Shown in pieces: positions 1-7,874 of a stretch of 64,000 nt of DNA; position 1 is the stretch's first letter, and every line of letters begins with the position of its first letter. Origin of the DNA: Desulfovirgula thermocuniculi DSM 16036 (GTDB taxonomy: Bacteria > Bacillota > Desulfotomaculia > Desulfotomaculales > Desulfovirgulaceae); the NCBI RefSeq assembly GCF_000429345.1, contig NZ_AUBR01000007.1:1-64000 (forward strand), read 5' to 3'. The notes below the pieces were generated by a model. The model had not been told where the DNA came from. It made no database searches and was given only the letters and a program-made list of their open reading frames with translations. A program made the translations under genes and the position numbers.

Positions 1-569
1 ACGAGCCGGGCGGCGTAATCGGGGTCGATTTTGGCATCGTCAAGCTGGCCGTTTTGTCCAACAACGTGTTTTTTGACGGCCGCCAAATAAGGTGGCGGAA
101 AGAGCGCTGGGCTGAAAGAAGGTCCGCGCTTCAGCGGGCGGGTCGGCTTTCCCGCGTGAAGAGGGAAGCCGGCCGCGAGCGCAGGTGGATGCGCTACATC
201 AACCACTGCCTTTCCAAGCGTATCGTCCAAATAGCGAAGGCCAAAAGCGCGGCCATTGCGCTGGAAAACCTGCTGGGCATCCGGGAACGGGCCAAAGGCT
301 CCAAGAAGTTCAACCGCATGATGTCGGGCTGGAACTTTCGGGAGCTGGCTTCGTTTATCGAGTATAAGGCTGCGCTCGCCGGAGTGCCTGTAATCTACGT
401 CGACCCCAAGGAGACTTCCAAGACCTGTCCGCGGTGCGGGAATGTTTCCCGCTACAACCGGAAAACCCATGCCTGGTTCAAGTGCATCAGGTGCGGCTAC
501 CAGTCCGATGCGGACAGGGTTGGGGCATTGAACATTGCCGCCAAAGCGCTCGATGCTCTCGGGGCATGA
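1..569 (+). CDS. tnpB: TnpB RNA-guided nuclease, C-terminal part (5' cut by window edge)
   Basis: This is the C-terminal ~189 residues of a TnpB/OrfB protein from an IS200/IS605-family element; the frame is open from base 3, so the N-terminus lies outside the window. The three RuvC motifs are visible: GVDFGI (first Asp) at the very start, IALENLLGI (Glu), and SDADRVGALNIA (last Asp). Between the last two is a four-cysteine zinc ribbon, CPRCG...CIRCG. The nuclease residues are therefore intact. TnpB proteins cut DNA under guidance of an RNA made from the right end of their element. No tnpA transposase is visible here; it could lie to the left. Confidence 0.9.
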   Translation, partial: EPGGVIGVDFGIVKLAVLSNNVFFDGRQIRWRKERWAERRSALQRAGRLSRVKREAGRERRWMRYINHCLSKRIVQIAKAKSAAIALENLLGIRERAKGSKKFNRMMSGWNFRELASFIEYKAALAGVPVIYVDPKETSKTCPRCGNVSRYNRKTHAWFKCIRCGYQSDADRVGALNIAAKALDALGA

Positions 570-726
570 CCCTGGGAGAAAGGGGAGCGTGGCACCCCCA
601 AAGGCCAAGGTGATGATCCGGGTCGTCCGGGGAATGCTGGCTAACCTGCGGTTGATCAGCCGCCATCCCACGACGGGATGCCCCCCTATTCATTGGGGGG
701 AGGATGTCACTAGTCCATTCTATCCC
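470..726 (+). ncRNA. Predicted TnpB guide RNA (reRNA) and element right end
   Basis: TnpB guide RNAs overlap the 3' end of tnpB and run into the right end of the element. Two adjacent hairpins mark that end: CATCCC/GGGATG at 664-680 and CCCCCC/GGGGGG at 681-700, followed by AGGATGTCAC to 710. If the element ends at about 710, the guide would be the flanking DNA from about 711 on. The right end and orientation are seen in sequence; the RNA start and the exact end base are inferred from the family. Confidence 0.55.
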
Positions 727-774
727 GCACCGCCCAAAAGAGTCAAGGCGGCGCGAGAGAGGGCAATCCCCGGG

Positions 775-823
775 GGATAAAAAACGCCGGGGGAGGAGCA
801 CCGGCGGCGCTCCTCCCCCGGCT
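775..823 (-). terminator. Rho-independent terminator of gdh
   Basis: A perfect 14-bp stem (arms 786-799 and 809-822) is followed on the minus strand by a run of T residues. It lies just after the glutamate dehydrogenase stop codon and separates it from the IS end. Confidence 0.85.
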
Positions 824-840
824 GCGGGGAGGAATTGCCG

Positions 841-2133
841 TTATGCCGTCTTGGCCTCCCGCTGCCACGAGGTGCAGGCTTTCTGGCCCAGCCAGCCCCG
901 CACCTGCATGGCCTCCGCCACCCGCCTGATGGCCACCATGTAGGCGGCCACGCGCATGTCGACGTCCCTGTGCTGCCGGTACATATCGTACACTTCCCGG
1001 AAGGCCCGCACCATGATGCGCTCCAGGTTGCCGTTGACCTCTTCCTCCGTCCAGTAGTAGCCCGTGTTGTTCTGCACCCACTCAAAGTAAGAGACGGTCA
1101 CGCCGCCCGCGCTGGCCAGGATGTCGGGAATGACCATTACCTTCTTCTGGCGTAAGATACCGTCGGCCTCCGGCGTGGTGGGGCCGTTGGCCGCCTCGGC
1201 CACAATTTTCGCCCTGACCTTCCTGGCCACCTCGGCGGTAATCTGGTTTTCCAGGGCCGCCGGCACCAGGATGTCGCAGTCCATGGTGAGCAGCTCCTGG
1301 GAGGTGATGTTCTTTGAACCGGGGAACCCCTTGACGGTGCCCGTCCTGGCCTTAAAGGCGGCCAGCTTCGCGGGATCCATCCCCTGCGGGTCAAAGGCAC
1401 CGCCCTTGGAGTCCACCACCGCCACTATGCGGCAGCCCATCTCGTGCAGCAGGCGGGCCACGATGCTGCCGGCGTTGCCGAAGCCCTGCACGGCCACCCT
1501 CGCGCCTTCCAGGGGAAGGCCCAGCACGCCGGCCATTTCCCTGATCACTATGGCGCAGCCCCTGGCCGTGGCCTCGTGGCGGCCCAGGGAACCGCCCAGG
1601 CTTACGGGCTTACCGGTAATGACGCCGAAGGCGTTGTACTGGCGTATCTTGCTGAACTCATCCATCATCCAGGCCATGATCTGGGCGTTGGTGTAGACGT
1701 CGGGGGCGGGAATGTCCTTTTCCGGCCCGATCAGCGGCGCAATGGCCTGGATGTAACCGCGGCTCAGGCGCTCCAGCTCGCCGGGGGAAAGCTCCCGGGG
1801 ATCGCAGGCAATGCCGCCTTTGGCACCGCCGTAGGGAAGCCCCACCACGGCGCACTTAAAGGTCATCCACATGGAAAGGGCCATTACTTCCTCCAGGGTC
1901 ACCTCGGGGTGGAAGCGCACCCCGCCCTTCAAGGGCCCCGGGGCGTAGTTGTGCTGGGCGCGGTAGCCGGTGAAAACCCTGATGCTCCCGTCGTCCATTT
2001 CCACCGGGATGGCCACCGTCAGTACCCTCATGGGTTGCTTGAGGATCTCGTACACGGAAGCAGGCATGTTCAGCTTCTGCGCGGCTGCCTTTATCTGCTC
2101 CTGGGCGATTTTAAAGCTGTTCAGTTCTCCCAC
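841..2133 (-). CDS. gdhA: Glu/Leu/Phe/Val dehydrogenase family, probably glutamate dehydrogenase
   Basis: 430 residues. It converts glutamate to 2-oxoglutarate and ammonium with NAD(P). The N-terminal domain has the catalytic lysine motif PYGGAKGGI, and the Rossmann half has [12 protein letters not shown] chose the GTG start at 2133 because AAAGGAGG lies just upstream; the open frame continues another 45 codons upstream but that stretch lacks family similarity and contains the promoter. The length suits the hexameric NAD family. Neighbouring genes oxidise 2-oxoglutarate and open 5-oxoproline, so glutamate catabolism is the likely role. It is transcribed alone from a sigma-54-type promoter at 2191-2206 and ends at its own terminator. 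Confidence 0.93.
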   Translation of the reverse strand: MGELNSFKIAQEQIKAAAQKLNMPASVYEILKQPMRVLTVAIPVEMDDGSIRVFTGYRAQHNYAPGPLKGGVRFHPEVTLEEVMALSMWMTFKCAVVGLPYGGAKGGIACDPRELSPGELERLSRGYIQAIAPLIGPEKDIPAPDVYTNAQIMAWMMDEFSKIRQYNAFGVITGKPVSLGGSLGRHEATARGCAIVIREMAGVLGLPLEGARVAVQGFGNAGSIVARLLHEMGCRIVAVVDSKGGAFDPQGMDPAKLAAFKARTGTVKGFPGSKNITSQELLTMDCDILVPAALENQITAEVARKVRAKIVAEAANGPTTPEADGILRQKKVMVIPDILASAGGVTVSYFEWVQNNTGYYWTEEEVNGNLERIMVRAFREVYDMYRQHRDVDMRVAAYMVAIRRVAEAMQVRGWLGQKACTSWQREAKTA

Positions 2134-2190
2134 CGCAGGTTCCTCCTTTACCGGCGGGTCTTCGTTGACCCGCCCCTGCCCGTTGTCCCA

Positions 2191-2206
2191 TGCAAATCTA
2201 GTACCA
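2191..2206 (-). promoter_or_regulatory. Sigma-54 promoter of gdh
   Basis: On the minus strand the site reads TGGTACTAGATTTGCA, with GG and GC exactly 12 bases apart as in the -24/-12 consensus TGGCAC-N5-TTGCA. It sits about 58 bp before the chosen start codon. Confidence 0.75.
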
Positions 2207-2286
2207 ACCCGGCCGCCGGAGCCCCCGGGAGGGGACCCGCAATTTGCAGGGCCCGGCGGGAAACGCACCCCCGCCGGCGCGCGGGA

Positions 2287-2303
2287 TTTCTCATTTTGGG
2301 ATA
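2287..2303. promoter_or_regulatory. Possible activator site upstream of gdh
   Basis: TTTCTCATTTTGGGATA resembles the TGTCTCA-N3-TGAGACA pattern found upstream of korC and korDAB. It lies 81 bp upstream of the sigma-54 promoter, a usual distance for an enhancer-binding protein. The right half is weak. Confidence 0.45.
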
Positions 2304-2337
2304 TCCGCCCTCCTAAAGTGAAACGTGCCGAAGCAAA

Positions 2338-2370
2338 ACAGGGACGGGGGTAAAACGCTCCCGTCCCTGT
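2338..2370 (-). terminator. Terminator of korC
   Basis: An 11-bp perfect stem (ACAGGGACGGG / CCCGTCCCTGT) is followed on the minus strand by TTTTGC, 26 bp after the korC stop codon. Confidence 0.8.
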
Positions 2371-2395
2371 CGTGGAAAGGTGGCGGGCCCAAACA

Positions 2396-2953
2396 TCAGG
2401 CGGATGCCTTCATGGCCTGCGCGGCGGCCAACTCCAGGCCCAGCTCCAGCGCCTGCAGGTTTTGTGCTTCGCTCCCTTTTGGTACCCTGGCCAGCAGGGC
2501 CTCCTTTACGGCCTGGGGCGAGACGGCGCCGGTCAGGCCCACCAGAATGCCCAGTGCCAGCGCGTTGGCCACCAGCTCCTTCCCCATCCTTTCCTTGGCC
2601 AGGCGGCTGATGGGGAAGGAATAAACCCGTCCCGGGACCGGCGGCAGCCTTTTGACGTAAGTGCTGTCCACCACCACCAGCCCGTTCTTCTTCACCGCGG
2701 GCGCATACTTGTCGGCCGCCTCCTGGCTCATCACCAGCACCACATCCGGCACGCCGACCTTGGGGTAATCTATTTCATCGAGGCTGATAATCACCTCGGC
2801 CTTGCTGGCTCCGCCCCGCGCCTCCGGGCCGTAGGACTGGGACTGTACGGCATTCTTCCCCTCCCGCACGGCTGCGTCGGCCAGAATTACTCCTGCCAGG
2901 ATAAGCCCTTGGCCGCCCGATCCGCTGAGCCTGAACTCCCAGGTTCCGGTCAT
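2396..2953 (-). CDS. korC: 2-oxoacid:ferredoxin oxidoreductase, gamma subunit
   Basis: 185 residues, the full length of a stand-alone gamma subunit. The N-terminal glycine-rich motif [12 protein letters not shown] and SYGPEARGG are typical. With KorA, KorB and KorD it forms the enzyme that oxidises 2-oxoglutarate to succinyl-CoA with reduction of ferredoxin. It lies 9 kb from korDAB, which is unusual because the four genes are normally together. It has its own sigma-54-type promoter at 3025-3040 and its own terminator, and the same upstream motif as korDAB, which suggests co-regulation in trans. Confidence 0.92.
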   Translation of the reverse strand: MTGTWEFRLSGSGGQGLILAGVILADAAVREGKNAVQSQSYGPEARGGASKAEVIISLDEIDYPKVGVPDVVLVMSQEAADKYAPAVKKNGLVVVDSTYVKRLPPVPGRVYSFPISRLAKERMGKELVANALALGILVGLTGAVSPQAVKEALLARVPKGSEAQNLQALELGLELAAAQAMKASA

Positions 2954-3024
2954 GCTGCCTCATCTCCCCTCGCGGCACCTGCCCCACACCGGGAGGGCCG
3001 CCAGTTGTTTTGCCCCTTAAGTGT

Positions 3025-3040
3025 AGCAAAAACGATGCCA
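3025..3040 (-). promoter_or_regulatory. Sigma-54 promoter of korC
   Basis: The minus strand reads TGGCATCGTTTTTGCT, an almost ideal -24/-12 element with correct GG-GC spacing, 72 bp upstream of the korC start codon. Confidence 0.85.
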
Positions 3041-3082
3041 GGAACGCAAAGGCCGCCGAGAGGCAAAAAAGCGGCTAAAAAT

Positions 3083-3111
3083 GCGGGCGGGGAAGAAAAC
3101 CCCCCGCCCGC
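3083..3111 (-). terminator. Terminator of the TRAP transporter operon
   Basis: A 10-bp perfect stem GCGGGCGGGG / CCCCGCCCGC is followed on the minus strand by ATTTTTA. It ends transcription that comes through the permease gene. Confidence 0.8.
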
Positions 3112-3112
3112 T

Positions 3113-3129
3113 TATCTCATTATGATATA
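3113..3129. promoter_or_regulatory. Activator site upstream of korC
   Basis: TATCTCATTATGATATA differs at one base of 17 from the korDAB site at 14655-14671 (TGTCTCATTATGATATA on the other strand). It lies 73 bp upstream of the korC sigma-54 promoter, fitting an enhancer-binding-protein site. Confidence 0.65.
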
Positions 3130-3152
3130 AAAAGCCGTCTTAAACTGCGATG

Positions 3153-5120
3153 CTATCTGCCGCTCCCGCGGGGCGGGAAAGAGGGAAAGGCCGCTCCCCG
3201 CGCCCTCCGTCGCTGGATGAGAAGGCCGGCCAAAAGTAGCACAAAGCCCAGAAGGTCCGTTGCAACTCCCGGCGTAACCACAAGTATGCCGCCGGCAAAG
3301 AACAATACCCGCTCGGGTAAGGTAAGGTTGGTTATGAAGTAACCGTTTACCGCTGCCGCCACACCGGTCATCCCCAGAATTGCGGTGGTCACGATCTCTA
3401 CGAGGTCGAGGGTGGTAGCGTTAATAAGGAGCAAAGAGGGATGATAAACAAACACGTACGGCACCAAGTAGGCGGCAATGGCCAGCTTTGAGGCCTCAAC
3501 GCCGGTCCGCAGAGGGTTTGCCCTTGCAATTCCCGCACCCACAAAAGCGGCCAGGGCCACAGGGGGCGTCACGTCTGCAATGATACCAAAATAGAAGGCA
3601 AACATGTGCGCGGCCAGCGGCGGCACTCCCATCATGAGCAAGGCAGGCGCACAAATAGTGGAGGTAATGACGTAATTTGCCGTGGTGGGCACACCCATGC
3701 CCAGGATAAGGGAGGTAATCATGGTAAAGAAAAGGGTCAGGAAAAGCTTGCCGCCGGCCAGATCCACCAGCGCGGAGCCGAGCTTTAGGCCTACGCCCGT
3801 TTGCGTGACCACGCCCACGATGATACCCGCGCAGGCGGTAGCGGCAATTACTCCCAGGGCGCTCCTGGCACCCTGCTCCAGTGCCCTGACTACCTCCACT
3901 AGACCAATGCGGGTGCTTTTTCTCAAAAGAGAGGCTACTACGGCCAGCACAATGGCGTAAAGGGCGGCCTTCATGGGCGTAAAGCCTTCCACCAGGAGGT
4001 AAATTATGGCTACCAGGGGGATCAACAGGTGGCCCCTTTCCCTTACAACCACGGCAAGCCTGGGCAGCTCGTCCCGCCTCAAGCCCCTCAAACCCTGGCG
4101 CTTGGCCTCAAAGTGGACCTGGCACCAGACTCCCCAGTAGTACAGCAGGGCCGGGATGATTGCCGCCTGGATTATCTTGAGGTACGGTACGCCAATAAAT
4201 TCGGCCATGAGGAAGGCGGCTGCACCCATAATGGGAGGCATGAGCTGGCCTCCGGTGGAAGCTGTGGCCTCCACCGCCCCGGCAAATTCCGGGCGGTAGC
4301 CAAGCCGCTTCATCATGGGAATGGTGAAGCTTCCGGAACCGGCAGTGTTGGCCACAGAGCTGCCGGAAACCGTCCCTTCTAGCGCCGAAGTTAGCACGGC
4401 CACCTTGGCGGGGCCGCCGGAAGCCCAGCCGGCAACGGCGTTGGCCAGGTCAATGAACAGTTGCCCCAGTCCCGTCCTCTCCAGGAAAGCACCGAAGAGG
4501 ATAAATAAAAAGATGAACGTAGAGGAAACCCCTATGGGTATGCCAAATATTCCTTCGGTAGTAAAAAATTGATGCTGCACGAGGCGGGGCAAGTCGACTC
4601 CCCGGTGGGCCAAGGTTCCCGGCACGTAAGGCCCGCTCAGCGCGTAAGCAATGAAGAGCGTGGCCACAATGACTATGGGCCATCCCACCACTCTCCTCGC
4701 AGCTTCCAGAACCAGAATGATACCTAAAAGGCCCACAGCGTAATCCACAGGGGTAACCGTTCCTGCCCGCATGATTAGTTGCTGATAGAAAACGTCAATG
4801 TAGAGGGGCACGGCGGCTCCCAAAACGGCCAGCAGGGCATCAAGGGGGTGGATCCGGTGCCGCGACCACGATTTACGAGCCGGGTAAAGCAAGTAAATGA
4901 GGCAAAGGGCAAAGGCCAGGTGGATTGACCTTTGGAGCATGGCATCCAGCACACCAAAAGCCGCCGTGTACAGCTGAAAAAGGGAAAAGGTAACGGCCAC
5001 AGCCGCTACCAGCTTCCCGGCAATGCCCGCCAGCTCACGGTAATCGGACTCACGGTCGTACTTCTTGAGTATTTCCTCGTGGCTAACGGCTGCATCCCCT
5101 TCCCGCAAGGTAGTGGACAT
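3153..5120 (-). CDS. TRAP transporter, fused 4TM/12TM permease (TAXI type)
   Basis: 655 residues, very hydrophobic over its whole length, matching the fused small plus large membrane subunits of TAXI-type tripartite ATP-independent periplasmic transporters. Conserved permease stretches such as GSSVANTAGSGSFTIP and GMGVPTTANYVI are present. It works with the solute-binding lipoprotein at 5722-6714 and is driven by an ion gradient. Its start overlaps the DUF1850 gene by 38 bp, so the two are probably translationally coupled. TAXI systems often carry glutamate or other organic acids, which suits the glutamate pathway nearby; the actual substrate is inferred. Confidence 0.93.
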   Translation of the reverse strand: MSTTLREGDAAVSHEEILKKYDRESDYRELAGIAGKLVAAVAVTFSLFQLYTAAFGVLDAMLQRSIHLAFALCLIYLLYPARKSWSRHRIHPLDALLAVLGAAVPLYIDVFYQQLIMRAGTVTPVDYAVGLLGIILVLEAARRVVGWPIVIVATLFIAYALSGPYVPGTLAHRGVDLPRLVQHQFFTTEGIFGIPIGVSSTFIFLFILFGAFLERTGLGQLFIDLANAVAGWASGGPAKVAVLTSALEGTVSGSSVANTAGSGSFTIPMMKRLGYRPEFAGAVEATASTGGQLMPPIMGAAAFLMAEFIGVPYLKIIQAAIIPALLYYWGVWCQVHFEAKRQGLRGLRRDELPRLAVVVRERGHLLIPLVAIIYLLVEGFTPMKAALYAIVLAVVASLLRKSTRIGLVEVVRALEQGARSALGVIAATACAGIIVGVVTQTGVGLKLGSALVDLAGGKLFLTLFFTMITSLILGMGVPTTANYVITSTICAPALLMMGVPPLAAHMFAFYFGIIADVTPPVALAAFVGAGIARANPLRTGVEASKLAIAAYLVPYVFVYHPSLLLINATTLDLVEIVTTAILGMTGVAAAVNGYFITNLTLPERVLFFAGGILVVTPGVATDLLGFVLLLAGLLIQRRRARGAAFPSFPPRGSGR

Positions 5121-5643
5121 TTGCCCCCCTCCTTAAATATTCAGCCAGCAATCTTACAGGCAACCGCGGGTAGGTTCTTATCTCCCAAAGTCTGCTCTCC
5201 CGATCGAGGGAGTCGAGGGCAAAGGCCTTCCCTCCCACCAGGAGGCGGTAGCCGTTGCCCGGCCACGCGTGCAGGTATATAACGGGAGGCATTTCCCTCT
5301 CCAGGCCGACAAGTTTCATTTCGCCCCCACCATATTCCCACCTTCCTTCTCCGGACAGAAAAGGGGTACCTGCCCCGAAATCCTGCACGGTAAGGCCCGC
5401 AAGAAAGATTTTTCCATTCCGGTAAAGGTAATCCTCCCTGACCGGCGCCCGGTTTACGGAGTGAATATAAGAAAGGGAAAAAGCAACGCCCTCTCTTAAA
5501 GGCCAGAGGGCCACCGCCCTCTCCGAGCTTACCACCAGGTACGGGCGTACAACCGGCGCCGAGATCATAAAAGCAAGGGCTAAGAGGCCGGGCAAGGCCG
5601 GCAGCAGGCAGAACTTCGCTCTGCGGCACACAAAAATCACCGC
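5083..5643 (-). CDS. DUF1850 protein of TAXI-TRAP operon
   Basis: About 186 residues if started at the GTG at 5643; a TTG at 5673 is also possible but lies inside a long hairpin. One N-terminal hydrophobic segment suggests membrane anchoring, and the rest is a small extracytoplasmic domain with the DUF1850 signature SYIHSVNRAPVRE and FGAGTP. Members sit beside TAXI-TRAP genes in many bacteria; their function is unknown. It lies between the solute-binding protein and the permease and overlaps the permease start. Confidence 0.75.
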   Translation of the reverse strand, partial: AVIFVCRRAKFCLLPALPGLLALAFMISAPVVRPYLVVSSERAVALWPLREGVAFSLSYIHSVNRAPVREDYLYRNGKIFLAGLTVQDFGAGTPFLSGEGRWEYGGGEMKLVGLEREMPPVIYLHAWPGNGYRLLVGGKAFALDSLDRESRLWEIRTYPRLPVRLLAEYLRRGANVHYLAGRGCSR

Positions 5644-5653
5644 CGGGCACAAA

Positions 5654-5690
5654 GCTACCGGGTACCGCAACAACAGCCGGTACCCGGTAG
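5654..5690 (-). promoter_or_regulatory. Long hairpin between TAXI and DUF1850 genes
   Basis: GCTACCGGGTACCG and its complement (about 14 bp) flank a short loop. There is no good T-run after it on the minus strand, so it is more likely an mRNA-stabilising or partial attenuation hairpin than a full terminator. It would help give more binding protein than permease. Confidence 0.55.
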
Positions 5691-5721
5691 CCTGGGTGTA
5701 CTCACCGCCCGCTTTTATTTT

Positions 5722-6714
5722 TTATTTTTCTTTAAAGAACTTTTCTGCGCCGGGATGCAGCGGTATGGACAAGCCTTCTGTGGCGGAAGCTTTGGAGATC
5801 TGCTTGCCTACCGCGTGGGCGCTTTGCAGGCGCTCCAGGTTGGTAAAGATGGCCTTGGTGATGTTGTAGGCTAGATCGCTATCCATTTTGTCCGTCGCCA
5901 CCAGCATGGCCCTCACGGCCACTGCTGTAACGTCCTTTGCCTGGTTGGGGTAGGTGCCAGCAGGGATGTTTATCCTGGTGTAGAACGGGTATTTCTTTGT
6001 TAACTTCTCCACCACCTCATCGCTCAGCGTCAGGAGAACCACCCTGTGCTGGGCGGCAATGTCCTGGATGGCCGCCGTGGGGAAACCGGCGGTCACAAAG
6101 GCGGCGTCAACGCTGCCGTCCTTTAGGCCGTTGGCAGCTTCCGCAAAGGAAAGATAGAGGGGCTTGATGTCGTTATAAGTTATACCGTGGGCCTCAAGTA
6201 TTTGCCTGGCGTTGGCCTCCGTGCCGCTGCCGGAAGCACCTACCGCCACCCGCTTGCCCTTCAAGTCGCCCACATTTTTAATGCCGCTTCGTTCCAGGGT
6301 CACGATCTGCACCGTTTCAGGGTAAAGGGTAGCCAGCGCCTTTAGGCCCTCCACCTTTTTGCCCTGGAACATCTCCGTACCGTTGGCAGCGTAGTAAGCA
6401 ATATCGTTCTGCACGAAGGCCAGGTCCACGCTGCCGTCCTTGAGCATGTTGACGTTGGCCACCGAAGCGCCGGTGCTCTGGGCGCTGGCGCTGACACCGC
6501 TAACGTTCTTGTTCAGGATTTCGGCTATCGCCCCGCCCAGGGGGTAATAGGTACCTGCCGTGCCGCCGGTGGCAATGTTAATAAACTTTTTTGCCGCTGG
6601 CTTTTGCTCGCCGGGCTGACCCTGGGAAGTAGTTTTATCCTTCCCACCACAGCCGGCTAAAACCAAAAGCGCCACAAGTAAAAGGACAAGTAGCCCCCTG
6701 CTTTTTGTGACCAC
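5722..6714 (-). CDS. TAXI-family TRAP solute-binding lipoprotein
   Basis: 330 residues. The N-terminus is a lipoprotein signal with lipobox LAGC at residues 19-22, so the mature protein is anchored outside the membrane by a diacylglyceryl cysteine. The body matches TAXI proteins: INIATGGTAGTYYPLGGAIA near the N-terminus and SLSFAEAANGLKDGSVDAAF in the middle. It binds the substrate and hands it to the fused TRAP permease downstream. A good GGGAGGG ribosome binding site precedes the start. Glutamate or a related acid is a reasonable ligand from context. Confidence 0.93.
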   Translation of the reverse strand: MVTKSRGLLVLLLVALLVLAGCGGKDKTTSQGQPGEQKPAAKKFINIATGGTAGTYYPLGGAIAEILNKNVSGVSASAQSTGASVANVNMLKDGSVDLAFVQNDIAYYAANGTEMFQGKKVEGLKALATLYPETVQIVTLERSGIKNVGDLKGKRVAVGASGSGTEANARQILEAHGITYNDIKPLYLSFAEAANGLKDGSVDAAFVTAGFPTAAIQDIAAQHRVVLLTLSDEVVEKLTKKYPFYTRINIPAGTYPNQAKDVTAVAVRAMLVATDKMDSDLAYNITKAIFTNLERLQSAHAVGKQISKASATEGLSIPLHPGAEKFFKEK

Positions 6715-6809
6715 AAAAATCCCTCCCGGTAAGCTTTTGGCCTTTTCAGGTAACTGCCGGCAGTGTGAGGCAATAAAAACTTACCCTCACCACCCCCAAG
6801 CCCTAGCGG

Positions 6810-7799
6810 CTATACGGCTCGATAGTGCGCTCGGTTCAGATCCAGCATGGTGTACAGTCCTGGCGGCAATTCCGCCAGCGCCGGAATGCAGTTGACCACA
6901 ACGGCCGCCGTGGCCAGGTCCCCGTGGACTCCTCCGGCAACCTCAAAGGTTAGAGGAGGGGTGCCGTTAATGGTAATGCGGTCCAGGGATTCCCCTCCCA
7001 GGGTCATGGTAAGATCCAGGCGGATGGCCGCCTCACCATCTTCCCGGTACCCCGTGGCCACCTGGTGCAGGCCGGCTACCCGGCCCGGTAAAACCTCTAC
7101 CACGCCCCCTACGATAGGCCGATCGGCTATTACAGGGGTAACGCTTTCCTCGATTTTTGCCAGGGACCAGCCCAGGCCGGCAGCCAGCATGGCCACGGAT
7201 TCTGGTAGCCCGACGTGGCCGATCTTGCCTTCTCTACGCCCTTGTTCGAACTGCTCGGGGGTGAGCCCCACGCCCACTTTAACCTGTAGGGGACCGCGAC
7301 GGCTGGCCACATCAACCTTTCTCCGCACTTCCAGGGCGCTGACCTCCTGGGCGCACAGGGTTAAGACCAGAGGCAGGAAATCCATAATGAAGCCGGGGTT
7401 GACGCCGGTGCCCAGCACCTTCCCACCGCCGCGCCTGGCCGCCTCGGCAAGAGCAGCGGCCTCCTGGGGGTAGCGCAAGTAAGGGTAGCTCAGCTCTTCG
7501 CAGGTGGAAATAACGGTGCAGCCCACTTCCAGCAACTCTAGCAACTGGGGAGCCACGGCGGGAAGAAAAGAACCCGTGGCGTGGGTAACCACCGCGCCGC
7601 CGCCCGCCGGGAGAACTTCCTGGAAGCTGCCGTACACGGGGACGCCGAGCTTTTCCTCCCAGCCTATCACTTCCCCCAGATCGCGGCCCGCCTTATGGGG
7701 GTCACTGTCCACCGCCGCCAGGAACTTGTAGCCGCGCCGCAGGACCACTCGCGCAATGGCGCACCCCACCGGACCTAAACCGTACTGGATTAGCTGCAA
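6810..7799 (-). CDS. Ord-like NAD(P)-dependent dehydrogenase (dihydrodipicolinate-reductase-like)
   Basis: 329 residues. The N-terminal Rossmann motif is YGLGPVGCAIARVV, and GTGVNPGFIMDFLP in the middle is typical of the 2,4-diaminopentanoate dehydrogenase (Ord) family of the ornithine fermentation pathway. No other ornithine pathway genes (OrA/OrB, OrtA/OrtB) are in the window, so its substrate here is uncertain; it may act on an amino-acid derivative linked to glutamate or oxoproline use. It follows the sigma-54 regulator by 75 bp, on the same strand. Confidence 0.75.
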   Translation of the reverse strand: MQLIQYGLGPVGCAIARVVLRRGYKFLAAVDSDPHKAGRDLGEVIGWEEKLGVPVYGSFQEVLPAGGGAVVTHATGSFLPAVAPQLLELLEVGCTVISTCEELSYPYLRYPQEAAALAEAARRGGGKVLGTGVNPGFIMDFLPLVLTLCAQEVSALEVRRKVDVASRRGPLQVKVGVGLTPEQFEQGRREGKIGHVGLPESVAMLAAGLGWSLAKIEESVTPVIADRPIVGGVVEVLPGRVAGLHQVATGYREDGEAAIRLDLTMTLGGESLDRITINGTPPLTFEVAGGVHGDLATAAVVVNCIPALAELPPGLYTMLDLNRAHYRAV

Positions 7800-7874
7800 G
7801 TGCCCATCCTCCTTGTTACAGGTTTTCTATATTCCCCACAAAACGGCCAATATCCTTTTTCACAGAATCTTTTT

